Of a stretch of DNA of 64,000 bases, positions 8,805-17,662 are shown piece after piece (positions within the stretch are counted from its first letter, which is position 1; each line of letters opens with the position of its first letter). Below the pieces are notes generated by a model. The model was not told where the DNA came from and searched no databases. It was given only the letters and a program-made list of their open reading frames with translations. This DNA comes from Bacteroidales bacterium (GTDB taxonomy: Bacteria; Bacteroidota; Bacteroidia; Bacteroidales; Muribaculaceae). The translations under genes were made by a program, and so were the position numbers. The stretch covers positions 1 to 64,000 of the forward strand of contig CAJTEX010000008.1 in NCBI GenBank assembly GCA_910575615.1, given 5' to 3'.

Positions 8805-9575
8805 ATGAAGAAAAACCTGTTTGCTATCCTGGCATTGCCGGCACTGGTGGCGGTGTCATGCTCCAATGAGGAGCCGATTTCGCTTGAGGGTTCCTCGGAG
8901 GGTAATGTCACCTTCGTGGCCCAGCTCCCCGGCGGCATCAATTCGCGTAGCTTTGCCGACGGCACAACGGCCACACGCCTCTCTTACGCGGTCTATGAGA
9001 CCGGCACTACCACTCCGCTGCTCAAGAGCGGCGATCCCGGCGCGCCTGCTGCCACATTCACCGGCCTGCAGACCCAGCTTTCGCTCAACCTCGCCCAGGG
9101 CAAGAGCTATGACATCATCTTCTGGGCCGACCAGCCCGGCAACAGCGCCTACACCTTCGACGCTACCACCCAGAGCGTGACCGTCAACTACCAGGGGCTG
9201 AAAAGCAACGACGAGACCCGCGACGCGTTCTTCCAGGTGGAGAAGGGCCTCGCGGTCAATGGCCCTGTGCAGAAGACCATCAGCCTTTACCGTCCGTTCG
9301 CCCAGATCAATGTCGGCACCAACGACCTCTCAGCCGCCGGTGTCTCCCTCGGCGAGACCAGGCTGACCGTCGACAATGTCTACTCCAAGCTCAACCTCTT
9401 AACCGGTGTCGCTTCCGACCCTGTCGAGGTGATTTATGACTTCGCCACGCTTCCCGAGGGGGAGACATTCCCCGTGGCAGGCTACGAGTATCTGTCGATG
9501 AACTACATCCTCTCCGGCACCGAGGTGCTTGACGGCAATGTCAACACTACCCAGAAACACGGCTCTTTCATTTAA
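8805..9575 (+). CDS. DUF6562-type fimbrillin-like surface lipoprotein, N-terminal part cut by an inserted element
   Basis: The first 251 codons belong to a lipoprotein (LALPALVAVSC, Cys19) with a DUF6562-like beta domain: NVTFVAQLPGGINSRSFADG, YDIIFWADQPGNSAYTFD, KSNDETRDAFFQVEKGLAV and ISLYRPFAQINVGTNDL. At codon 252 the 178-base element intrudes and ends the frame after HGSFI. Taking out the element and one copy of the 9-base duplication restores TTQKELVNCSFEV in frame with 9745-11502, giving an original protein of about 836 residues. As it stands only a truncated lipoprotein can be made. It lies 73 bases after the FimB/Mfa2 gene. Confidence 0.85.
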   Translation: MKKNLFAILALPALVAVSCSNEEPISLEGSSEGNVTFVAQLPGGINSRSFADGTTATRLSYAVYETGTTTPLLKSGDPGAPAATFTGLQTQLSLNLAQGKSYDIIFWADQPGNSAYTFDATTQSVTVNYQGLKSNDETRDAFFQVEKGLAVNGPVQKTISLYRPFAQINVGTNDLSAAGVSLGETRLTVDNVYSKLNLLTGVASDPVEVIYDFATLPEGETFPVAGYEYLSMNYILSGTEVLDGNVNTTQKHGSFI

Positions 9576-9735
9576 CTTTGATGCTACAATGCGCCACTGT
9601 TAATCAAGTAGTTATATGTGGCAGTTACGCAATGGCTGTGTTAATCTCATTTTGGATAAAAGGGTTAATGGCTTTTAACTAACTATCAGTCATGCACTTT
9701 GAAAATTCCAAGCATTTTTAAATGAAAGAGCCGTG
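9558..9735 (+). mobile_element. 178-base MITE-like element, copy 1 (inside the DUF6562 gene)
   Basis: The element runs from CACGGCTCTTTCATTTAA (9558-9575) to its exact reverse complement (9718-9735). The flanks carry a perfect 9-base duplication, ACCCAGAAA, at 9549-9557 and 9736-9744, so the insertion is recent in sequence terms. The interior has no gene and is AT-rich. A copy of identical length lies at 24917-25094 in the opposite orientation. The size, inverted ends and target duplication identify a non-autonomous transposable element; the transposase that moves it is not in the window. Its TAACTTTG (9572-9579) resembles a -7 box but has no matching -33. Confidence 0.93.
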
Positions 9736-11502
9736 ACCCAGAAAGAGCTTGTCAACTGCTCATTTGAGGTGGTCGACGCCAACGGACAGCCCGTCAACAC
9801 ACTTACCCTCAGCAACCTCCCCGTGCAGCGCAATTACCGCACCAACATCTACGGCGCGCTTCTCACCTCACAGGTCGACTACACTATCGAAATCAAACCC
9901 GGATTCAACGAGCCCGGTTTCGACCACGAGGTCGTCGACATCCCCGCCGGCAAGATCATGATGGGCGGCCAGCTCTTCGAGACCATCGGTGACGCGCTCG
10001 CCGCAGTTTCCGGCACCGACGCTGAGCTGATGCTCGGTGAAGGCACATTCATCCTCCCGGCGACATTCAACGCCCTCGCTTCTGTCTCCATCGACGGCGC
10101 AGGCGTGGCCAAGGTGGTGTATCCCGAAGGTGTGGCCAACATCGACGCTACCGGTGCTGCCGTGACCCTGAAGAATGTCACATTCAGCACCCCGGCCATT
10201 GCCGGGTCTAATTTCCCCGGTTTCAGCAACGCGAAAACCGAGACCTATGACAACGTGAACTTCGTCGACGGCTGTCTTGCCCCGCTTTGCGAGGAGCTGG
10301 TAATCCGCAACTCGACATTCACCGTCAATCCCGAGGCCAACCTCGACACTCAGTACAAATATGCCCTCAGCTTCCGTTACCGCAACGGCGGCAAGGTGCA
10401 GAAAGGTACCATCACCGACACTGAGTTCATAACCCATATGGGCACCGCCGTTACCGCCTACAACTGCGCCACAGACCTGACCTTTGAAGGCTGCCGCTTC
10501 ACCAACACCTTCTCAGGCGACGCTCTCAAGGATGCCCAGTCGGCAGTGGTCTATGCCAACGCCCAGGCCACAGGCGAGTTCAAGCACACACTGGTGATGA
10601 ACAACTGCTCGCAGACCGGTTTCCTCGGCCATTACCTCTCCGACAGCAAGCTCTGGGCTGCCAAGACGGGCCAGATGCTCTCAGTGACCATCGACGGAGT
10701 GGAGCAGGTGCAGCCGGTTGTGACTACAGACCGCAAGAATTTCACCCTCCATTCACCCGCCGCCCTCGGCATCATCGCCAAGATGGTCAACGAGGGATAC
10801 TGGCGAGACGGAGTCTTCGCTGCTGACCGCATGTCGGGCTGCACCGTCAAGCTCGCCGCTGACATCGACATGGCCGGAGTGGCGTTCACCCCCATCGGCG
10901 TTAACATCAACGCTTATCCCAGCAAGCATTTCGCCGGGACTTTCGACGGACAGGGCCACACCATCAGCAACCTCACCGCCTCTGACAACACCTCCAACTA
11001 TGCCGCTGCCGGGCTTTTCGGCGGCCTTGTCGGAAAGGTGAGTAATGTGATACTGCGCGATGTCAACATCTCCAGCACCCATTATGCCGGCGGCATCGCG
11101 GGATATGTCGACAATGAGACCGGTTCGGTCATCTCCGACTGCCAGGTGATTGGCGGTACCATCACCTCCACCACCGAGCTGGTTGGCGGTTCATGGGACA
11201 ACGGTGACAAGGCCGGTGGCATCCTCGGCTACGGCTGCGTCAACAAAGACGCTGTCACAGGCTGCCACGTAGAGAATGTGACCATCAAGGCATACCGCCA
11301 TTTCGCTCCCATCGTGGGCTACGCAGGCACCCCGGCCAACGTCACCGGCAACACCGCCGCCAATGTGACCCTCGTATGGGACGGCACCAACGATTACAAG
11401 AACTTCGGCACTGTCGACAATGTGCCTTTCGGTGAAATCGTGGGCAATGTCAAGGGCGCTCTTGCCGGCAACACCGCCACATCGATTACACTTCCCCAGT
11501 AA
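9733..11502 (+). pseudogene. C-terminal part of the split DUF6562/GLUG surface protein
   Basis: About 586 codons continue the interrupted gene. No proper start remains: the open frame can begin only with a GTG that is the last three bases of the element. Visible parts are the end of the DUF6562 domain (PVNTLTLSNLPVQRNYRTNIYG), a region of short beta repeats resembling a right-handed helix (about 9.95-10.6 kb), and two or three GLUG-like motifs near the end (FAGTFDGQGHTISNLTA, GLFGGLVGKVSNVILRDVNI, YAGGIAGYVDNETG). Such proteins are large surface adhesins or fibre tips. The gene is intact apart from the insertion. A hairpin terminator follows. Confidence 0.85.
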
Positions 11503-11582
11503 ACTATGTGATGCACACACGCCAACGTGGTATTCAGGAGGCAGCTTCTGACTGATGATGCCACCTGAATATCTATCCACCA

Positions 11583-11616
11583 GAGGGGACGCGGCGACGC
11601 GTCCCCTCAATTTTTT
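11583..11616 (+). terminator. Terminator of the fimbria-like operon
   Basis: GAGGGGACGCG pairs with CGCGTCCCCTC around a short loop and is followed by CAATTTTTT, a classic intrinsic terminator located about 80 bases after the surface-protein gene. Confidence 0.8.
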
Positions 11617-11810
11617 CAGGCGTATGTCCCTCTCTATAATATGCTGGTATGAATATATTAGTGTGTGGGATGGAATGAGAGCATTTTTGTGTATTCTTGA
11701 TATGAGGATTGTAATCGATTTTATTACAGCGGGATATGAATGAAAACGAATTTCGAGAGGTGTCTTGTCGGAACTTTTCTGAAGATTTTTTTGAAAAAAG
11801 TTGCCAAAAA

Positions 11811-11842
11811 TTTTGGTAGTTCGGAAAAAGTGCGTACCTTTG
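11811..11842 (+). promoter_or_regulatory. Promoter of tRNA-Glu
   Basis: TTTTG at 11811-11815, 19 bases, then TACCTTTG at 11835-11842. The spacing and boxes match the Bacteroidetes consensus and the promoters of the other two tRNAs in the window. Confidence 0.7.
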
Positions 11843-11881
11843 CAACGTCGAAAGGGAAACACCTCCCTGATGACCGCTAAC

Positions 11882-11954
11882 GGCGATTTAGTGTAGTGGC
11901 CTAGCACGCCACCCTCTCACGGTGGAGACCCGGGTTCGATTCCCGGATTCGCTA
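11882..11954 (+). tRNA. tRNA-Glu (anticodon CTC)
   Basis: This is a 73-base cloverleaf. The anticodon stem is CCACC/GGTGG with loop CTCTCAC, so the anticodon is CTC and it reads GAG. The T arm is CCGGGTTCGATTCCCGG. The acceptor pairs GGCGATT with ATTCGCT, including one G-T pair and one T-T mismatch at the sixth pair, slightly unusual. CCA is not encoded. A strong terminator follows. Confidence 0.9.
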
Positions 11955-11965
11955 CAAGACCCGTT

Positions 11966-12001
11966 AAAAGAGGCTTCCCGAAAACCGGGAAGCCTCTTTT
12001 G
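11966..12001 (+). terminator. Terminator after tRNA-Glu
   Basis: AAAAGAGGCTTCCCG pairs with CGGGAAGCCTCTTTT around a short loop; the A and T ends make it work in both directions. Confidence 0.85.
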
Positions 12002-12133
12002 TCATAAGCATCATTGAGTTGTTTGTGACAAGAACCATCTGGTCGCAATTATGTGGTTTATGATTCCATTTTTCTGAATCAGGTCATAAGCCATGTCAGG
12101 CCCAGTCGGTAATCCTTTTTTTGATTTAAACCT

Positions 12134-12829
12134 ATGTCAGGCGAAAAAAGAAAAAACGATGTGACTCCAGACTCTGCCGCGCCGGGCAGGGAGAAGGGGA
12201 TATATATGAAGCTGTTCAGCACATTCGCGCGAATCGGGGCGTTTACCTTCGGTGGCGGATGGGCGATGATTTCCCTGATAGAGAGGGAAGTGGTGGAGAA
12301 ACGTCAGTGGATTCCGCGTGAGGAGTTTCTTGATCTTCTCGCTGTGGCCCAGTCGTTGCCAGGCATCCTGGCGGTGAACATATCCGTGGCGGTCGGCGAC
12401 CGTCTCAGGGGTATGCGCGGTAGCGTTGCCGCCGCTCTCGGCACTATCTTGCCCTGTTTCCTGATAATACTCGCCATTGCAGTGTTCCTTACCCCCGACC
12501 TGATTCAGAACAACCGCGTGGTCTCGGCCATCTTCAGCGGGATACGCCCCGCGGTTGTGGCGCTGATTGTCGCCCCGGTGATCACCTCGGGCAAAGCCGC
12601 GCGTATCGGCTGGAAGACGGTGTGGATTCCGGTGGTGGCCGCGTTGCTCATATGGTCGAAATGGCCGGTTGTGTCCAACCCCATACTGTATGTGATACTG
12701 GGCGGCCTCGGAGGCTACCTCTGGTTGCGCCGTCAGGAAAAACGCCTGCATGTCGCCAAGGGAGGCCGCCTGGAGGATGACACCGACATCGAGAAACTTG
12801 ATGAAAAAGAGAAGGAGGAGGGGCTATGA
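12134..12829 (+). CDS. Chromate transporter family protein, first half
   Basis: This 231-residue protein holds one CHR domain: FARIGAFTFGGGWAMISLIEREVVEKRQWI, then EFLDLLAVAQSLPGILAVNIS, and GIRPAVVALIVAPVI. It is a half-size chromate-transporter protein that works with its partner encoded directly downstream. The two genes overlap by four bases, typical of translational coupling. The C-terminus is charged (DDTDIEKLDEKEKEEG). The family carries chromate or related anions across the inner membrane, and the physiological substrate in gut bacteria is uncertain. A longer N-terminus of about 24 polar residues precedes the domain. Confidence 0.88.
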   Translation: MSGEKRKNDVTPDSAAPGREKGIYMKLFSTFARIGAFTFGGGWAMISLIEREVVEKRQWIPREEFLDLLAVAQSLPGILAVNISVAVGDRLRGMRGSVAAALGTILPCFLIILAIAVFLTPDLIQNNRVVSAIFSGIRPAVVALIVAPVITSGKAARIGWKTVWIPVVAALLIWSKWPVVSNPILYVILGGLGGYLWLRRQEKRLHVAKGGRLEDDTDIEKLDEKEKEEGL

Positions 12830-13392
12830 TATATCTAAAACTCATATGGAGCTATCTTAAAATCGGCCTCTTCGGCTTCGGAGGCGGATACGCCATGCTG
12901 TCTCTGATAGAGAGGGAGATTGTGGGCCCGGGATGGATCACTCCCAAGATGTTCACCGACATAGTGGCCATATCCCAGATGACCCCCGGCCCGATAGGCA
13001 TCAACTCGGCCACATACATCGGGTATGCCGCGCCGATCCATGCCGGATTCGACAACCCGCTCTGGGGGCTGCTCGGTTCGCTGGTCTGCACCCTCGTTGT
13101 GGTGCTACCCTCCTTCCTCCTGGTCTCCTACACCAGCCATTTCATATCGCGCCACAAGGAGAGTGTCCTCATCCGGGGCATATTCGCCGGGCTGCGTCCG
13201 GTGGTCATCGGCCTCATCGCCTCGGCTGCGCTGCTGCTGATGAACGGGGAGAATTTCGGCACCTCGACATCCGAGATACTCATATCGACAATCATAGCTG
13301 TCGGCGCGCTCGCCACGGTGTTGCTCACAAGAATACATCCCATCCTGGTCATCATAGCCGCCGGAGTGGCCGGTCTGGTGATTTACTATTGA
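12826..13392 (+). CDS. Chromate transporter family protein, second half
   Basis: This 188-residue partner half has the same motifs: LKIGLFGFGGGYAMLSLIEREIV, then DIVAISQMTPGPIGINSATYIGY with the PGPxGxN element, and GIFAGLRPVVIGLIASAALLL. The GFGGGYAM sequence and the paired arrangement identify the short-chain CHR type in which two homologous half-proteins make the carrier. Its start overlaps the stop of the previous gene. It is followed after 40 bases by folC, so all three may share a transcript. Confidence 0.9.
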   Translation: MIYLKLIWSYLKIGLFGFGGGYAMLSLIEREIVGPGWITPKMFTDIVAISQMTPGPIGINSATYIGYAAPIHAGFDNPLWGLLGSLVCTLVVVLPSFLLVSYTSHFISRHKESVLIRGIFAGLRPVVIGLIASAALLLMNGENFGTSTSEILISTIIAVGALATVLLTRIHPILVIIAAGVAGLVIYY

Positions 13393-13432
13393 ATCCACTC
13401 CCAACGTATGGCCTGACCTCATCCAGCATATC

Positions 13433-14767
13433 ATGTCAACCTACCGCGAAACCATAGATTTCCTTTACAGCCAGACACCCCAGTTCCAGCAGATAGGCGC
13501 GGCAGCCTACAAGCCGGGGCTTGACACGGTGACACGTCTATCAGGCGCTTTCGGCAATCCTCATCGCCGCCTGCGGGCCATTCATGTCGCCGGCACCAAC
13601 GGCAAGGGCTCGACCGCCCACTCGATTGCCGCCGTGTTGCAGTCGGCCGGCCATCGTGTCGGGCTGTTCACCTCCCCCCATCTGATTGATTTCCGGGAGC
13701 GCATCAAAATCAATGGCGTGATGATTCCCGAAGAGGAGGTCACAGGGTTTGTCGACCGCTTCAGGGGGCTGGCGACCCAGGCACGGGAACGGGGAGAGAA
13801 GCTCGAACCCTCGTTTTTCGAGCTTACCACGGTGATGGCATTCGACTGGTTTGCCCGTGAGGGGGTCGACTACGCCGTCATAGAGGTGGGGCTGGGGGGC
13901 CGTCTCGACTCCACCAACATCCTCACTCCGATGCTCTCGGTCATCACCAACATATCATTAGACCACACCGCGCAGCTTGGCGACACCCTCGCGGCGATTG
14001 CCTATGAGAAAGCCGGGATAATCAAGCCCGGAGTGGCGTGTGTGGCCGGAGAGTCGGCCGGGGAGGTGCGTCGGGTTTTCGAGGAGAAAGCGCGGGCGGC
14101 CGGGAGCCGGCTGCTCCACGCCGATGACGAGCGGCCGGCCCGCGACATGGTAAGAAGCGGAGACCACATCGCCGCCATGACCCCGATGGGGGGCGTGGAA
14201 TACGGCCTGACCGGATATTGCCAGGAAAACAACCTGCAGACCATACTTACCTCGCTGCTTGAGCTGCGCCGTCTCGGGGTAGCAATCCCCGACAGCGCCG
14301 TGGCCGCCGGACTGCGCGATGTCGTGTCGCTCACCGGGCTTTCAGGCCGTTGGATGAAAGTGGGGGAGAACCCCGCGGTGGTCTGCGACACCGGCCATAA
14401 CGAAGGGGGGTGGCGGTATATATCGCGCCAGCTCGAGACCCACCGTGGCCCGCTGGTGATGGTCCTCGGTTTCGTCAACGACAAAGACATCTCCCACATA
14501 CTGCCGATGGTGCCTGCCCGGGCCGAAATCATCTACACCCGGGCCTCTGTCCCCCGCGCTTTGCCCGAGGACAAGCTTGCCGAGATTGGACGGCAGGGGG
14601 GGCGGCCCGGCATGACGGCTCCGACGGTGGCCCTGGCCATGGAGACGGCGCGCCTGCGCGCCGCCGAGCTCGCGGAGGGATGCGTCCATGACGAGTCTCC
14701 TCTGATATTTGTCGGAGGGTCGACATTCGTGGTCGCCGACCTGCTGGCTGCCCTCCCCCAGGATTGA
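13433..14767 (+). CDS. folC: Bifunctional folylpolyglutamate/dihydrofolate synthase
   Basis: This 444-residue Mur-ligase-type enzyme joins glutamate to dihydropteroate or folates using ATP. Motifs in order are IHVAGTNGKGSTAHSIAAVL (P-loop, about residues 50-69), TSPHLIDFRERI, FFELTTVMAFDWFA, VGLGGRLDSTNI, SLDHTAQLGDTLAAIAYEKAGI and CDTGHNEGGWRYI in the C-terminal domain, with LVMVLGFVNDKDI. The length is normal and all catalytic elements are present. It follows the chromate transporter pair. The sequence between it and ureA (about 95 bases) holds a weak TAACTTTA box. Confidence 0.94.
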   Translation: MSTYRETIDFLYSQTPQFQQIGAAAYKPGLDTVTRLSGAFGNPHRRLRAIHVAGTNGKGSTAHSIAAVLQSAGHRVGLFTSPHLIDFRERIKINGVMIPEEEVTGFVDRFRGLATQARERGEKLEPSFFELTTVMAFDWFAREGVDYAVIEVGLGGRLDSTNILTPMLSVITNISLDHTAQLGDTLAAIAYEKAGIIKPGVACVAGESAGEVRRVFEEKARAAGSRLLHADDERPARDMVRSGDHIAAMTPMGGVEYGLTGYCQENNLQTILTSLLELRRLGVAIPDSAVAAGLRDVVSLTGLSGRWMKVGENPAVVCDTGHNEGGWRYISRQLETHRGPLVMVLGFVNDKDISHILPMVPARAEIIYTRASVPRALPEDKLAEIGRQGGRPGMTAPTVALAMETARLRAAELAEGCVHDESPLIFVGGSTFVVADLLAALPQD

Positions 14768-14863
14768 TGTAATGGAAATTAACCAGGTCGCGGATAACTT
14801 TAGCGACAACCGGGGCATTAAAAAGATGTTAAGTTTTTACGGAACATCCAAAACGCCTGAACC

Positions 14864-15166
14864 ATGCATCTAACACCCAAAGAGCTTGACAAGCTCAAAC
14901 TGCTGTCGCTTGGAATGATTGCCGAGCGCAGACTCAACAAGGGATTGAAACTCAATTATCCCGAATAGGTAGCGTATATCACATCCTGTGCCCTCGAGGG
15001 CGCCAGGGAGGGGAAAACAGTAGAGGAGGTGATGCACGACGCCGCCAATGTCCTGAAAAAAGAGCAGGTCATGGAGGGTGTAGCCGACATGATCGACCTC
15101 CTGCAGGTCGAGGCTGTCTTCACCGACGGCTCCCGCCTTGTCAGCATCCACCATCCCATCAAGTGA
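14864..15166 (+). pseudogene. ureA: Urease gamma subunit UreA, interrupted by an amber codon
   Basis: The frame begins [21 protein letters not shown] and reads through KLNYPE, then TAG at 14966-14968, then [22 protein letters not shown] and [17 protein letters not shown], stopping at TGA. Reading the TAG as a residue gives the normal length of 100 residues, and both sides match UreA closely. Codon 35 is normally Ala or Ser in this position; TCG to TAG would be a single change. The gene therefore cannot give a full subunit unless the stop is suppressed. First gene of the urease locus. Confidence 0.9.
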
Positions 15167-15222
15167 CACGGAGCGATTATCCGCATCAGACCTTTGAAAA
15201 GTAACCAAGAATTCAAAAAGCA

Positions 15223-15801
15223 ATGAGCAACAACGACAATTCCGCGAAGGCTCCCGCAACCGCTCCGAAAGCATCCGACAGTTACGGTACACCTATGGGT
15301 GTTTTCCATGGTAAACCCCAGATCGCATATCCCAGCACTCCGGGCTTCACCCCCAAGGAGTATGTGCCGGTCGGCGGCGTGATTCTCGCCGACACCCCGA
15401 TAGAGTACAATACCAACCGCCGCACAATCACCCTAAAGGTGCGCAACACAGGCGACCGACCCATACAGGTAGGTTCGCATTACCATTTCTTCGAGGTCAA
15501 CCGTTACCTTGAGTTCGACCGTCCGAAGGCCTACGGCTATCATCTCAACATACCCGCCACCACTGCCATCCGTTTCGAACCAGGCGACGAGAAGGAGGTG
15601 GAACTGGTGACATACTGGGGCAAACGCCGCGTGATAGGTTTCAACAACCTCGTCGACGGTTACACAGGCGGGGAGGACTTTCCGACCTATTATCCCAAGT
15701 ATCTCCGCGCCGTCGGGCTGATGAAGGAGTATCAGTTCAAATCAACTCCCGAAGAGACCGACGCCCCGCAGTTCACCGCCGGAGACAGCCCCAAGAATTG
15801 A
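15223..15801 (+). CDS. ureB: Urease beta subunit UreB with extended ends
   Basis: This 192-residue protein has the UreB core at about residues 45-150: [79 protein letters not shown] and [16 protein letters not shown]. Extra polar stretches at both ends make it longer than the usual 100-110 residues. The frame is open and undamaged. UreB is a structural subunit of the (alpha beta gamma)3 nickel enzyme that hydrolyses urea to ammonia and carbamate. With UreA and UreC broken here it has no working partner. It is separated from ureC by a palindromic element. Confidence 0.92.
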   Translation: MSNNDNSAKAPATAPKASDSYGTPMGVFHGKPQIAYPSTPGFTPKEYVPVGGVILADTPIEYNTNRRTITLKVRNTGDRPIQVGSHYHFFEVNRYLEFDRPKAYGYHLNIPATTAIRFEPGDEKEVELVTYWGKRRVIGFNNLVDGYTGGEDFPTYYPKYLRAVGLMKEYQFKSTPEETDAPQFTAGDSPKN

Positions 15802-15816
15802 TTGCGGGGTGAGTCA

Positions 15817-16002
15817 TAAGTAAGTGTTCAAATTTAAACGATAGTAAGTGGAAGGAAATCTTTTATACACTCTGCGGCTTCTTTTTTGCCGCTTCCGGCT
15901 TGTCGCTCAGTCGCATAGCCCGCTATGCTCCATCGCTCCGCACCGGAATCGCCTAAAAAACAAGCTCGCATATTGTATAAATTAAATTCGAACACTTACT
16001 TA
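15817..16002. mobile_element. 186-base palindromic MITE-like element between ureB and ureC
   Basis: The ends form an inverted repeat of 21 bases with one mismatch (left AAGTGTTCAAATTTAA, right TTAAATTCGAACACTT). The inner arms also pair: TTTATACACTCTGCGGCTTC on the left resembles the complement of the right arm near 15935-15980. The centre is GCATAGC/GCTATGC, so the whole unit can fold into one long hairpin. TA dinucleotides at both edges are compatible with a TA target duplication, as in IS630/Tc1-type elements, but this is inference. It sits in the operon spacer, so it breaks no gene but may alter transcription into ureC. Confidence 0.75.
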
Positions 16003-16035
16003 CCGCTTCTCAACAACCTTAAACCAGAAAACGAA

Positions 16036-17208
16036 ATGGCAACTATATCAAGACAAGAGAACAACAATCTGTTTGGCCCGACAGTGGGTGACAAGATCCG
16101 TCTTGCCAATACCGACCTCTACATACAGATTGAAAAAGACCTCCGCGTCTACGGCGACGAGACCGTTTACGGCGGCGGCAAGACCCTGCGCGACGGCATG
16201 GGGACAGCCAATGAGATAACCTCCGATGCCGGGTCGCTCGACCTGGTGATCACCAATGTCACCATCCTCGACCCGATACTCGGAGTCATCAAGGCGGATG
16301 TCGGGGTCAAGGATGGCAAAATCGCCGGTATCGGCAAGGCCGGCAACCCCAACATCATGAAGGTGGCCTCGATGAGCAATGTGCTGCCATCATCCACCAA
16401 CCCCACGCTCCCTTACGGCATCAACTCCCAGGCCGAGCTGTTTGACATGATCATGGTCTGCCACAACCTGAATCCCTCGATTCCCTCTGACGTGGCATTC
16501 GCCGAGAGCCGTGTCCGCCCCGAGACCCAGGCCGCCGAGAACATCTTCCATGACCTCGGCATCATATCTATGGTTTCGTCTGACTCACAGGCGATGGGCC
16601 GAGTGGGAGAGTCGTTCATGCGCACGTTCCAGATGGCTTCCTACATGAAGCAGGTGCGTGGCAGGCTTCCCGAGGACTCCACCGAGAATGACAACTTCCG
16701 TGTCCTCCGCTATCTCGCCCAGATAACCCTCAACCCCGCCATCACCTATGGCATCTCTGATGTCCTTGGTTCAATCGCAGTCGGTAAGATGGCCGACCTC
16801 GTGCTGTGGGAGCCGGCTTTCTTCGGCACCAAGCCCAAAATGGTCATCAAAGGGGGATTCATCAACTGGGCCGACATGGGCGACCCCAACGCCTCGCTGC
16901 CTACTCCCCAGCCCAAGATCATGCGCCCGATGTATGGCGGTTTCGGCAAGGCAATGCCCCAGACCTGCCTGCGCTTTGTCTCCAGGGCCGGATATGAAAA
17001 CGGCGTGAAAGAGTGTGTCGCCACCGACAACATCTTCTACCCCGTCCATGGCATCCGCCAGATTACCAAGGCCGATATGGTGCTTAACGGAGCCATGCCC
17101 CAGATCGAGGTTGACCCCGAGACCTTCAATGTCTACGTCGACGGCGTTCTGGCAACAGTGCCTCCCGCCAAAGAGCTGTCGCTCGGCCAGCTTTACTGGT
17201 TCAGCTGA
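16036..17208 (+). pseudogene. ureC: Urease alpha subunit UreC lacking the nickel-centre region
   Basis: The start at 16036 gives MATISRQENNNLFGPTVGDKI; an upstream in-frame start within the palindromic element is less credible. The front (to GKIAGIGKAGNPN) and back (VLPSSTNPTLPYGINSQAEL to the end LGQLYWFS) match UreC well. Between them the family normally has about 160 residues that carry the metal-ligand histidines, the carbamylated lysine and the HIH motif. Here IMKVASMS joins the two sides directly and in frame. The product would be about 390 residues instead of 570 and cannot hold the bimetallic site. Confidence 0.9.
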
Positions 17209-17232
17209 CAGACACGCCATAAAAATGTTTAT

Positions 17233-17268
17233 CACGGAGATGGGCCTTCATGGCCCATCTCCGTGTTT
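17233..17268 (+). terminator. Terminator after ureC
   Basis: CACGGAGATGGGCC pairs perfectly with GGCCCATCTCCGTG around a short TTCAT loop, followed by TTT. It separates ureABC from the large repeat protein and the accessory genes. Confidence 0.8.
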
Positions 17269-17662
17269 GCTGTCATTGGTGTCTGACATCGAATCCATCC
17301 GCGAATCCTACGGATTCGTGGGCGAAGCGCACAAAGGGGGGATGCTTCCGTGGATATTTCATTATGATTTCCCCGAGGACACTTTGCTTGGATTTCTTTG
17401 GGAACAGACAGCTAAACACTTTTACCAGACACCAATAGTTTGCTGTATGCCTGAAACGATGTTTCGGAGGGGAATGGAGGAAGAGCCACATTAGGTTTAT
17501 TTATCGTTGATTAAGGCTTTCGGGGAGTTACATATGCCAAAAAGGCTACAATTATTAACAAGAATTAACAAATGGGGGGGTAAATAGGGGGATTTTTACG
17601 AAATTTGTGCCGCAATTTACAAATAGGACTTTCTGTCAATATAATTTAATCAACAGTTATCT
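17269..17662. other. Spacer with an unrecognised short coding-like stretch
   Basis: From about 17282 to 17494 on the plus strand a frame reads SDIESIRESYGFVGEAHKG and LLGFLWEQTAKHFYQ before its stop. The composition is protein-like, but there is no start of its own and no family is recognised, so it may be a gene remnant. The following 150 bases are AT-rich and should contain the start region of the large secreted protein, although no clean promoter was found. Confidence 0.35.

Larger units (their letters stand above)
11503..11881. other. Gene-free spacer before tRNA-Glu
   Basis: This 379-base spacer contains an imperfect hairpin (TATTCAGGAGGC with GCCACCTGAATA, about 11531-11575), a strong terminator at 11.6 kb, an AT-rich block and the tRNA promoter. 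No coding frame is convincing. Confidence 0.6.

Noticed and set aside
9572-9579. TAACTTTG in the element as an active outward promoter
   Set aside because: No -33 box is present at the right distance in the flanking sequence, and it points into the element.
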